Shown piece by piece: positions 42,623-50,698 of a stretch of DNA of 64,000 nt; the stretch's first letter is position 1; the number at the start of each line of letters is the position of its first letter. Below the pieces are notes generated by a model. It had not been told where the DNA came from. It was given only the letters and a program-made list of their open reading frames with translations, and searched no databases. The position numbers were made by a program, and so were the translations under genes. The stretch lies in assembly GCA_017849585.1 (NCBI GenBank), contig JAFIGT010000043.1, positions 62,001-126,000 of the forward strand. The letters run 5' to 3'. Source of the stretch: Verrucomicrobium sp. Lineage in GTDB: Bacteria > Verrucomicrobiota > Verrucomicrobiia > Methylacidiphilales > UBA1321.

Positions 42623-43948
42623 ATGCTACGAATTCCGCTTAAAAGTAACGTCTTCATCGTGGGAGCATGGATGTTTGCCACAGTCACATACCACGCCCGT
42701 GGCGCCGACGCCGCGCGCCCCGAGCCATGGAATATCGAGTCACTTGTCGCCCAAGCGTTGGCTCATAATGCCGAACTGAAATTCTATATGGCAGAAGTCG
42801 CCGCCGCCAAAGGACAGCGCACCCAGGCTGGACTCTGGAAAAATCCTGAAGTATCCGGCGAATACGGTTCTCGCCGGATTTCGGACACGGATGGAGCGCT
42901 ACAGGGCGACGGCTTTACGCGCAGCGTCGCGCTGACCCAAACTTTCGAGTTTCCGGGGAAAGGCTCCTTGCGAAAGGCGATTGCAAATAAGGATATCGCA
43001 ATTGCCGAACTTGGACTCAAACAGTTTCAGCTCGCCTTGACCACTCGGACGCAAATGCTGGCATATCGCTATCAGGCCGCCTCGATCAATGCCGCCACAG
43101 CAGAACTAATCAATGAACGCAGTCATGCGCTCATTGAACTTTTGAAAAAAAGACCCGTCGCGGGAGTGCCCCAGCTATTGGAGCTCCGCGTCATCGAGGG
43201 TTCCCAGATTGAATTGCAACAAGCGGCGAAGGAATTCATCCAGGAACGGGAGGAAACACGCTTGGAATTAAATGCCTTGATCGGACTCCCCTCCAGTCAC
43301 CCCCTCGTCATTCGCCCCACCCTCATCCCCCCGCCCCATCCCTTGGACCGGAATCAGCTCATCGTGGCGGGGCTCCAACACAATCTGCAACTCAAAGGCC
43401 GGATCGCCGAACTGGAAAAAGCGGTACAGCAAGTGAGCGCAGCCAAATTGGAAGCCGCACCCGATTTTTCTGTCGGCCCATTTTTCAGTCAGGACAAAGC
43501 CGGAGACCTGGAAGAAAACTTCGGCGGCATACTATCGATGACCCTTCCGCTATGGAATTGGAATCAGGGAAATATTGCCACGGCCAAGGCACATCGAGAT
43601 CAAGCTGATTCACTGCTATTGGAGGCACGGCGCAAAGTGGAATCCGAAATTGCCCGCCGTTGCCGGGCGTACGAACTCAGCCGCAAGCAACTGGATCAGA
43701 TACCTGACGACCTCATCGACAAACTGAGGAATGCCTCCGACTTGGCCGACCGCCAGTACCGAACCGGAGCCGTCAATGTTCAGCTTTTTCTAGAAGTACA
43801 ACGCGAGTTTCTCAATGCCCAAAAAATCCGGAACGCAGCCATCGTGGACACCTGGGGCCATTGGCTCGACCTGGCTCTGTTGACCGGCTCCGCTCCCGTT
43901 GCACCGGTCATCTCTCAAGCAAAAGCGGAAATAACTCACCAGCCATGA
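42623..43948 (+). CDS. TolC-family outer membrane protein of a metal efflux pump (CzcC/CusC-like)
   Basis: The 441-residue exported protein (signal peptide ending YHARG/A) has a ribosome site GGAG before the ATG. It shows the duplicated OEP repeat: LVAQALAHNAELKFYMAEV...QAGLWKNPEVSGEYG, then LIVAGLQHNLQLKGRIAELE, AAPDFSVGPFFSQ and GILSMTLPLWNWNQGNIATA. Long coiled-coil helices build the periplasmic tunnel. Its TGA overlaps the ATG of the adaptor gene by 4 bases (ATGA), so the two are translationally coupled. Confidence 0.9.
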   Translation: MLRIPLKSNVFIVGAWMFATVTYHARGADAARPEPWNIESLVAQALAHNAELKFYMAEVAAAKGQRTQAGLWKNPEVSGEYGSRRISDTDGALQGDGFTRSVALTQTFEFPGKGSLRKAIANKDIAIAELGLKQFQLALTTRTQMLAYRYQAASINAATAELINERSHALIELLKKRPVAGVPQLLELRVIEGSQIELQQAAKEFIQEREETRLELNALIGLPSSHPLVIRPTLIPPPHPLDRNQLIVAGLQHNLQLKGRIAELEKAVQQVSAAKLEAAPDFSVGPFFSQDKAGDLEENFGGILSMTLPLWNWNQGNIATAKAHRDQADSLLLEARRKVESEIARRCRAYELSRKQLDQIPDDLIDKLRNASDLADRQYRTGAVNVQLFLEVQREFLNAQKIRNAAIVDTWGHWLDLALLTGSAPVAPVISQAKAEITHQP

Positions 43949-44769
43949 TCAACAATTCTCAATGGACAATGATGGGATTGCTATGCGTCCTGACTTTCAG
44001 CGTGGGTGGTTGTGGATCGAAACACAAGAGTGACGATGGTCATGAGCACGAAAGTCACGCCGCCGAAGTCAAAAAAAACTCCGATGACCATGAGGATCAT
44101 GCCGACGAGACCGCCAGCGCCACTTATCAGGAAGGCAAGGGAATCCGTCTTCCAGAGGAGACGCAAAAATCGCTCGGCTTGGAATTGGTGGAGATCGGAG
44201 AACAGGAACTCGCACCCACCTTGTCTTCGACCGCGCAGATTTATCGCGCCTCCTCGGAACCCTCTCGCAAACACGGCAAGGAAAGATCCGGGAACGCTTA
44301 CGCAACTGCCCTGATAGCCAGTGAACTTGCGGACAAATTGGCATTGGGTAAGAAAGCGACTTTCATAGGTAGAGGTAAAAGCGATTCCCTCCGGGAGGGC
44401 ACGATATGGAAGATCGATTCGACCCAGATGGCAATGCTCGGCAAGACGGAAGTCCTTTTGGAGCTGCCTGATCCAGATCACGCTTGGGCCGTCGGTGATT
44501 TTGTCGAAGTCCGGTTTCCTCTCGGAAACAATCGCAAGACATTGACCATTCCACGTTCCGCCATGTTGGAAACTTCCACCGGAACCTATGCCTTTGTGCA
44601 AAACGGTGGATTCCTGCTGCGCACGGAAATCAAAACTGGAATACAAACCGATGACGCCATTGAAATCACCGAGGGCCTTTACGAAGGGGACACCGTGGTG
44701 GTGAAACCAGTCGAAGCGCTGTATCTCATCGAACTCCGCGCCACCAAAGGCGGCGGTCACTGCCATTAA
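43945..44769 (+). CDS. RND efflux periplasmic adaptor lipoprotein with His-rich region (CzcB/CusB-like)
   Basis: This 274-residue protein starts at the ATG at 43945. The lipobox TFSVGGCGS anchors it as a lipoprotein. A His/Asp/Glu-rich segment follows (DDGHEHESHAAEVKKNSDDH, EDHADE), probably binding metal. The remaining part shows IRLPEETQKSLGLELVEIGE, then a beta-barrel (KTEVLLELPDP, GDFVEVRFPLGNNRKTLTIP, ALYLIELRATKGGGHCH). The usual alpha-hairpin and lipoyl region are very short: the protein is roughly 100 residues shorter than typical CzcB/CusB adaptors. Confidence 0.85.
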   Translation: MINNSQWTMMGLLCVLTFSVGGCGSKHKSDDGHEHESHAAEVKKNSDDHEDHADETASATYQEGKGIRLPEETQKSLGLELVEIGEQELAPTLSSTAQIYRASSEPSRKHGKERSGNAYATALIASELADKLALGKKATFIGRGKSDSLREGTIWKIDSTQMAMLGKTEVLLELPDPDHAWAVGDFVEVRFPLGNNRKTLTIPRSAMLETSTGTYAFVQNGGFLLRTEIKTGIQTDDAIEITEGLYEGDTVVVKPVEALYLIELRATKGGGHCH

Positions 44770-44789
44770 ACCCCGGCACGAAATTGATT

Positions 44790-47700
44790 ATGATTGATAA
44801 GATTCTGGAATTCTCAATGCGCCAACGCTCCTTCGTAGTGCTCGCGGTTCTCGCCTTGCTCGGAACCGGCATCTGGTCCGCGTTTCATCTGCCAATCGAC
44901 GTGACGCCGGATATCACCAACGTGCAAGTGCAAATCAACACGGAGGTTGAAGGGCTGGCTCCGGAGGAAATCGAGAAGCTTGTCACCTACCCGATTGAAA
45001 TGGAGATGGCGGGAATCCACGGCATGAAGGAATTGCGATCGCTTTCCAAGGACGGATTATCCCAGGTCACGCTTGTTTTCGAGGACGGTACCGACATTTA
45101 CCGGGCAAGACAACTGACCAGCGAAAGGCTGATCAATGCCACTGATGAGCTGCCGGAAGGGTTGACGCCCAAGCTGGCTCCCATTACGACGGGACTCGGC
45201 GAGATTTTCTACTACGTGGTCGATTATAAAAAGGATTTCAAAAACAAACCGAAAGACCGCAAAGAACAATTGATGGAGTTGAAGCTGATTCACGATTTCA
45301 TCATCAAACCCAAACTGCGCACAGTGCCGGGCATTGCCGAGGTCAGCGCTTCCGGAGGCTACGAAAAGCAGATCGTCGTACTACCCCATCCCGGAAAGCT
45401 TCTCGCCACAGGTGTGACCTTCTCCGAGTTGGTTGATGTCATCAAGGAAAACGTGGACAATGCCGGCGGCGGTTCTGTCCAGATCGGCGGCGAACAAATC
45501 ACCATTCGCACCGAAGGCCGCGTGCAAACTCCCGCCCAGATTGCCCAGCTACCAATCAAGTTCCGCGCTGGCACCACTCCGCTCAAAGTGAGCGACCTGG
45601 CCGAGATCGGCATCGGTTCCAATGTACGTACCGGTTCCGCCACCTATAATGGCGAGGAAGCGGTACTTGGATCGGCCTTGATGCTGTCCGGAGAGAACAG
45701 CCGGATCGTGGCTAAACGGGTGGCTGAGCAACTCTGGCAAATCGAAAGCCGGTTACCGGAGGGAGTCGAAATCCTCACCGCTTATGATCGGACCATCTTG
45801 GTGGATCAAACCATTGCCACCGTCGGAAAAAATCTTTTTGAAGGCGCTATTTTTGTCGTGGCGGTTCTTCTGTTCCTGCTGGGAAACTGGCGGGCCGCGC
45901 TGATTGTTTCCGCAGCGATTCCCCTCTCCTTCCTTTTCGCCATCACTGGCATGGTCCAGTCGCGCCTGTCAGGCAACCTGATGAGTCTGGGAGCAGTCGA
46001 CTTTGGTCTGATCATCGATGGCGCAGTCGTCATGGTGGAAAACATCGTGCGCCGTCTGGGACTGGCACAACATCATCACGGGCGACCTCTCACCGTGGAA
46101 GAGCGCAGTCACGTCGTACTCCATGCGGCCAAGGAAGTGGGAACGCCGACCTTCTTTGGCGTTCTGATCATCACCATTGTATATCTGCCCATCCTGTCCC
46201 TGACTGGAGTCGAAGGCAAAATGTTCACGCCCATGGCATGGACCGTTATCTTCGCTCTCATTGGCGCCTTGATACTTTCGTTAACCCTGATGCCGGTGCT
46301 GTGCTCGTATTTTCTAACCAGCTCGATCAGCGAAAAAGATAATACGGCCATCCTGTGGCTGAAATCCCTCTACTCTCCCGTCCTCGATCGAGCCCTGCGC
46401 GCGCGCTGGCTGGCCGTAAGCGGAGCCGTGATCTTGTTCGCATTGTCATTGCTGCTCTTTTCGCGACTTGGCGCAGAGTTCGCTCCCCAGTTGGATGAGG
46501 GATCGTTCGCCACGCATATGATCCGAACGACGAGCGTGGGGCTCGACGCTTCGATCGCCATGCAGGAAAAGGCCGAGAAGATGCTACAGGAAAAATTTCC
46601 CGAAGTGACCTATACGTTCAGCCGCATCGGCACGGCTGAAATTGCCACCGACCCGATGGGCGTCAATGTCTCTGATACTTATATTTTCTATAAGCCAGAG
46701 AAAGAATGGACGAGTGCGAAAAGCAAAGATGAACTCGCCAACAAGATGAGCCGGGAATTGGGACTCCAGATTCCGGGACAAGCCTACCTGTTTTCACAAC
46801 CTATCGAAATGCGCTTCAATGAAATCCTGGAAGGCACGCGCGCCGACATTGCTGTGAAAGTCTTCGGTGACGATTTCACCGAAATCGAACGTATTGCGGG
46901 CGAGGTTCGCGAGGTTCTGGAAAGAGTTCCTGGAGCCGCCGATGTGGAATTCGATGCTTTGGGCAAGGCGCCCACACTGGAAATCAAGCTCAACCGGGAA
47001 GCCATGACCCGCTATAATATTCATGCCGCGGAGATCAATGAAACTGTCAAGGCCGCTTTGGCCGGTAGCGAGGCAGGTCGCCTCATCGACGGTAATCGCC
47101 GCTACCCCATTGTCGTTCGCTTGCCAGAGGATCTCCGCAAGCGCATCGGCGAAATGAAGCAACTCCCTGTTCGCACCTCCGATGGCGGACTGCTCACTCT
47201 CGGGCAAGTAGCCGACTTCGAAGTGAGCGAAAAAGTAAACACCATCGCCCGCGAGTATGGGCAGCGTCGCGCCGCCATCATGGTGAACCTACGGGGTCGC
47301 GATGTGGAGAGCTACGTGCTGGAAGCGCAAAAAAAAGTCAACGAACAAGTCAAATTACCACAGGGCTACACAATCGAATTTGGCGGTCAGTTCAAAAACC
47401 TGCAAGAAGCTCGCGCGCGATTGACGGTGATCGTCCCTGTTGCGCTACTCGTGATTTTCATCCTGATCTTCATGGCTTTTGGCAGCCTCCGTCAGGCGGC
47501 ACTCATCTATACAGGCATCCCACTGGCCGTTACCGGTGGTATCTATGCCCTATGGCTGCGCGGCATGCCGTTCAGTATCAGCGCGGGAATCGGATTCATT
47601 GCCCTTTCCGGTGTCGCAGTCCTGAACGGCGTGATGCTGGTCACCTACTTCAACCAACTGCGCGAATCCGGCAAGAACCTTCCGGAAGCCGTCCGGGAAG

Positions 47701-47927
47701 GGTCTCTCACCCGGCTGCGCCCCGTCATCATGACGGCACTCGTGGCAAGCCTGGGCTTTCTTCCCATGGCATTCGGTTCCGGTGCCGGAGCGGAGGTGCA
47801 ACGCCCCTTGGCCACAGTAGTCATCGGCGGGATTCTCAGTTCCACTTTTTTAACCCTTGTGATCCTCCCCGTTCTGTATGAATGGATGGAGAGTCGCGTC
47901 ATCCACAACCAAACAACGAAAGCGTAA
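44790..47927 (+). CDS. Heavy-metal RND transporter (CzcA/CusA family)
   Basis: This 1045-residue inner-membrane proton/metal antiporter starts at the ATG at 44790 (MIDKILEFSMRQRSFVVLAV); a TTG at 44784 is in frame. Features: FHLPIDVTPDITNVQVQINT, FLLGNWRAALIVSAAIPLSF, LGAVDFGLIIDGAVVMVENI (the family's charged TM4 segment), KEVGTPTFFGVLIITIVYLP, FIALSGVAVLNGVMLVTYFN and PLATVVIGGILSSTFLTLVI. Twelve TM segments and two large periplasmic loops are expected. The HME-RND signature is clear, but the ion (Co/Zn/Cd versus Cu/Ag) cannot be fixed. Confidence 0.95.
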   Translation: MIDKILEFSMRQRSFVVLAVLALLGTGIWSAFHLPIDVTPDITNVQVQINTEVEGLAPEEIEKLVTYPIEMEMAGIHGMKELRSLSKDGLSQVTLVFEDGTDIYRARQLTSERLINATDELPEGLTPKLAPITTGLGEIFYYVVDYKKDFKNKPKDRKEQLMELKLIHDFIIKPKLRTVPGIAEVSASGGYEKQIVVLPHPGKLLATGVTFSELVDVIKENVDNAGGGSVQIGGEQITIRTEGRVQTPAQIAQLPIKFRAGTTPLKVSDLAEIGIGSNVRTGSATYNGEEAVLGSALMLSGENSRIVAKRVAEQLWQIESRLPEGVEILTAYDRTILVDQTIATVGKNLFEGAIFVVAVLLFLLGNWRAALIVSAAIPLSFLFAITGMVQSRLSGNLMSLGAVDFGLIIDGAVVMVENIVRRLGLAQHHHGRPLTVEERSHVVLHAAKEVGTPTFFGVLIITIVYLPILSLTGVEGKMFTPMAWTVIFALIGALILSLTLMPVLCSYFLTSSISEKDNTAILWLKSLYSPVLDRALRARWLAVSGAVILFALSLLLFSRLGAEFAPQLDEGSFATHMIRTTSVGLDASIAMQEKAEKMLQEKFPEVTYTFSRIGTAEIATDPMGVNVSDTYIFYKPEKEWTSAKSKDELANKMSRELGLQIPGQAYLFSQPIEMRFNEILEGTRADIAVKVFGDDFTEIERIAGEVREVLERVPGAADVEFDALGKAPTLEIKLNREAMTRYNIHAAEINETVKAALAGSEAGRLIDGNRRYPIVVRLPEDLRKRIGEMKQLPVRTSDGGLLTLGQVADFEVSEKVNTIAREYGQRRAAIMVNLRGRDVESYVLEAQKKVNEQVKLPQGYTIEFGGQFKNLQEARARLTVIVPVALLVIFILIFMAFGSLRQAALIYTGIPLAVTGGIYALWLRGMPFSISAGIGFIALSGVAVLNGVMLVTYFNQLRESGKNLPEAVREGSLTRLRPVIMTALVASLGFLPMAFGSGAGAEVQRPLATVVIGGILSSTFLTLVILPVLYEWMESRVIHNQTTKA

Positions 47928-47931
47928 AATC

Positions 47932-48399
47932 ATGAGCCGTCTCCTCACCCTTCTTGCCGCCTCCGTATTTCTTGGCACTGTCGCCCTGGCCGCCGAAAGC
48001 GGTCACTCCCACCAGGCTCTTGCCGGACCCAAAGGGGGTAAAATCGTGGAGAGCCTTCCCCTGCATGCCGAATTTTTAGTGCAGGCAGACAAAAAGGTCA
48101 GCGTCACTTTTTACGATGACACCATGAAACCGATCACCCCCTCCACCCAGCAAGTCAAAGTGATCGCCGAGGCGAAGACAGGAAAGACCGTATTGGAATT
48201 CGAAAAAACAGGAGCCGCATTCCTTTCCAAAACCACTTTACCTGACGGGGATGGTTATCGCCTTGTTCTCCAGATCAAAAACGACCCCGCAGCGAAACCG
48301 CAGAATTTTCGCATCGATTACCACTCAGCGCTCTGCAAGGGGTGTCAACGAGCTGAATATGCTTGCACCTGCGAACACGCAGGCAATTCTCCGCGTTAA
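47932..48399 (+). CDS. Small exported metal-binding-like accessory protein
   Basis: The 155-residue protein starts 4 bases after the pump gene. It has a signal peptide (LLAASVFLGTVALA before AES) and a His-containing start (AESGHSHQALAGPKGGKIV). A beta-sandwich domain (LHAEFLVQADKKVSVTFYDD) resembles the N-terminal domain of some metal-efflux adaptors. The C-terminus CKGCQRAEYACTCEHAG has four Cys in CXXC-like spacing. It may deliver or buffer metal for the pump. This domain could supply a part missing from the short adaptor at 43945. Confidence 0.75.
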   Translation: MSRLLTLLAASVFLGTVALAAESGHSHQALAGPKGGKIVESLPLHAEFLVQADKKVSVTFYDDTMKPITPSTQQVKVIAEAKTGKTVLEFEKTGAAFLSKTTLPDGDGYRLVLQIKNDPAAKPQNFRIDYHSALCKGCQRAEYACTCEHAGNSPR

Positions 48400-48539
48400 T
48401 TTAACTCATATCGACTCAATAGTCGTCACAAGCCTAATTTCACGCATCCACAAGTTACATAAATGTAATTTTATGCTTTTTTAGTCATTTTTTGACAAAA
48501 ATGTTGTTTTTACATGTGCCCTTATTTAATATCGATTAA

Positions 48540-48773
48540 ATGAAAAGCGCGGCTCCGAAATTGCCTTCCAAGAGTAAAAAGACCGTAGGAACTCAAGATG
48601 TACTCGTGGATCTAAAACCCCAGGAAAAAAAAGCGCTCGCCCTCAAGGCACGTCTTCATGAGGTCACTCCTTCCGATTTTGTGCGGTTGGCGCTGAATCA
48701 ATACTTCATGACCAGTGTGATTGATGCGAAACTCGATTCCAAGCGACGTCGAGTGAGTTCACTCGTGGAATAA
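48540..48773 (+). CDS. Small ribbon-helix-helix-like protein
   Basis: The 77-residue Lys/Arg-rich protein contains TQDVLVDLKPQEKKALALKA, then RLHEVTPSDFVRLALNQYF. This matches the beta-strand/helix/helix plan of CopG/MetJ-like DNA-binding proteins. It precedes the response regulator gene by about 150 bases. Function is unknown; an autoregulator or antitoxin-like role is possible, but no toxin partner is adjacent. Confidence 0.55.
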   Translation: MKSAAPKLPSKSKKTVGTQDVLVDLKPQEKKALALKARLHEVTPSDFVRLALNQYFMTSVIDAKLDSKRRRVSSLVE

Positions 48774-48879
48774 CTCGATTAGCCTCAACCCGTGACTGAC
48801 ACCCTATGAATACGCTGCCAGCCACTGCCTTTCCCCCTATTTCCCAGGTGGGTGCATTAAATCGGGACCCTGCTGTCCC

Positions 48880-48902
48880 CTCCGCCTTGAGATAAGGCGG
48901 AG
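48880..48902 (+). other. Stem-loop just upstream of the response regulator
   Basis: CTCCGCCTT at 48880-48888 and AAGGCGGAG at 48894-48902 form a perfect 9-base stem around a 5-base loop. It ends 18 bases before the ATG at 48921. The right arm contains the only purine-rich Shine-Dalgarno-like segment. It could be a terminator for the small upstream gene or a translational control element. Confidence 0.45.
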
Positions 48903-48920
48903 TGACTTTGTATAGCCACC

Positions 48921-50276
48921 ATGAAGCGTATTCTTGTTGTCGATAGCGATATTGGATCCCGGGAATCCATTCGCTCGACTTTCTGGGGAATTTACGAACT
49001 GCAAACGGCAGAGACCTCGCAGGAAGCCCTGCACTGGCTCGGGGCGCAACATTTTGACCTGCTCATTTTTGACGCCCTGATGCTGCGGCAGGTAGCCAAA
49101 AATTTCATTGAGGAAGCGCGCAAGATTGCACCTGAAATCCCCTTGATTGCCGTCAGCGCTTTTTACCACGAACAGAGACCGGATGAATCCGGACAGCTTC
49201 CGAGCATGGGCTTTATTTGCAAACCTTTCGATGTTTTCGAGTTAAGGAATCTTGTCGCCCGCACCTTGGAGACCGCCAATCTCAAGCGCCATCGCACGAC
49301 CTTTAAAAGCGAGTTAACCCAGAAATTCCCGGTCAATGTCATCGGAGAATCGGGTGGCATTCAGCGCGCCGTGGAAATCGCCCAACAAGCCTCTCAAACC
49401 TCTCATCCCGTGGTGCTCTTGGGAGAAGCTGGAACCGGTCGAGAATTTCTCGCGCGGCAGATTCACTCATGGAGTCGACGGGGTAATGAGCCCTTTGTCA
49501 AAGTTGAAAATGCCAGCTCGGATGTCGAAAGCGTGGATTCAGCGATTTTTGGCGAGGTAATAAACCTGACCGGGGTGGAAATCAAATCCGGCGCCATCGA
49601 TGTGGCCGGTAGTGGCGCTATTTTCCTGAATGAAGCCCCCCGTTTTCCGACCGACACTCGCACGCGCTTGAAGGCGGCACTGAAGAGCAAGGTCTTCCAC
49701 CGCCTCGGGAGCCCCTCCAAAGGAATTCCCTACATCACCCGTTTTTTCATCTCTTGCGACTTCTCCAAGGAACCAGAACCGATTGCGCGCGAATTTCTGG
49801 CAGAAATGGAAAACACCGGTCCCATCCATATGATTTCCCTGCCTCCTCTGCGGGAACGCCGTCAGGACATTCCCATGTTGATCGCCCATTACCTGACCCA
49901 GAACAGCTCCGGCTCCTCGGCACGTATGAGCGGGGTGGAACCTGAAGCCTTGCAGCGGCTTCAATCCTATTCCTGGCCAGGAAATGTACAGGAACTACGC
50001 ATTGTCCTAGAGCGCATTTTGGTGCTCCATGGAGAGGAGGAAGTCCTGCGGCTAGGCTATCTGCCGCGAGAAATTGGAGGCAATCCCCTACCCTACCTCG
50101 ATCCGGAAGTCATTTCCTTCACCGAAGCGACCGAGCAATTGCACCGGCAGATGATCACTAGTGCGCTCAAGAAATCCAATGGCCGGATCAAGACCGCAGC
50201 CGACTTGCTCAATCTGACCCCGCGCATTCTGCAGCACCGCATCGATAAGTTGAATATCGAAGCGGACAATCTGTAG
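48921..50276 (+). CDS. NtrC-like response regulator with degenerate AAA+ domain
   Basis: The 451-residue protein has a receiver domain (KRILVVDSD, FDLLIFDALM with phosphoacceptor Asp51, ICKPFDVFELR with the conserved Lys). A sigma-54-activator-type AAA+ domain and a Fis-like C-terminal helix-turn-helix (GRIKTAADLLNLTPRILQHR) follow. The ATPase appears degraded: Walker A reads GEAGTGREF (Arg for Lys), Walker B reads GAIFLNEA (Asn for Asp), and the GAFTGA loop that contacts sigma-54 is absent from 211-230. It therefore probably does not activate sigma-54 polymerase and may act as a simple repressor or activator. Confidence 0.88.
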   Translation: MKRILVVDSDIGSRESIRSTFWGIYELQTAETSQEALHWLGAQHFDLLIFDALMLRQVAKNFIEEARKIAPEIPLIAVSAFYHEQRPDESGQLPSMGFICKPFDVFELRNLVARTLETANLKRHRTTFKSELTQKFPVNVIGESGGIQRAVEIAQQASQTSHPVVLLGEAGTGREFLARQIHSWSRRGNEPFVKVENASSDVESVDSAIFGEVINLTGVEIKSGAIDVAGSGAIFLNEAPRFPTDTRTRLKAALKSKVFHRLGSPSKGIPYITRFFISCDFSKEPEPIAREFLAEMENTGPIHMISLPPLRERRQDIPMLIAHYLTQNSSGSSARMSGVEPEALQRLQSYSWPGNVQELRIVLERILVLHGEEEVLRLGYLPREIGGNPLPYLDPEVISFTEATEQLHRQMITSALKKSNGRIKTAADLLNLTPRILQHRIDKLNIEADNL

Positions 50277-50286
50277 AAATTTCGCG

Positions 50287-50655
50287 CTATTTTTCCGACT
50301 CCTCGATGGGCGCTTCGCTCTGGTAGCTGCGGCGCAACTTGATCTCGCGGACGATGAGAGGCATCGTCGTTCTTTTGGCTTCGACAAGATCGCGAATTCC
50401 CAGGATGCATTGATCCAATGTCTGCTCCTCCGTGCGGCCCCACGCCTTAGCCAAAGATGTGAGCGCCTCAGCCGCTTCGCGCGTCACCAGCTTGGGCTGC
50501 GTAAATCCATTAGGATCAATCAACCACTGAATGAACTCCCGCAAAACACTGGAGATCGTGGCATTTTGTCCGCGACCCTTGGCATATTCCTCAAGAGCCT
50601 GACGCACATCCTGCGTCAAGCGCACTCTCAATTGCTCCCGTTTAGGTTGCCTCAT
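50287..50655 (-). CDS. Small DNA-binding-like protein (RHH-type N-terminus)
   Basis: This 122-residue protein has AAGGA upstream of its ATG. The N-terminus REQLRVRLTQDVRQALEEYA, then NATISSVLREFIQWLI, fits a ribbon-helix-helix motif. The remainder is helical and charged (ALTSLAKAWGRTEEQTLDQC). It converges with the response regulator (10 bases between stop codons) and follows the kinase operon on the same strand, so it may be that operon's last gene. Confidence 0.5.
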   Translation of the reverse strand: MRQPKREQLRVRLTQDVRQALEEYAKGRGQNATISSVLREFIQWLIDPNGFTQPKLVTREAAEALTSLAKAWGRTEEQTLDQCILGIRDLVEAKRTTMPLIVREIKLRRSYQSEAPIEESEK

Positions 50656-50698
50656 ACGTTTCTTTTCCTTGAGGAGATTAGCCGTCGGCGGGCATGGC

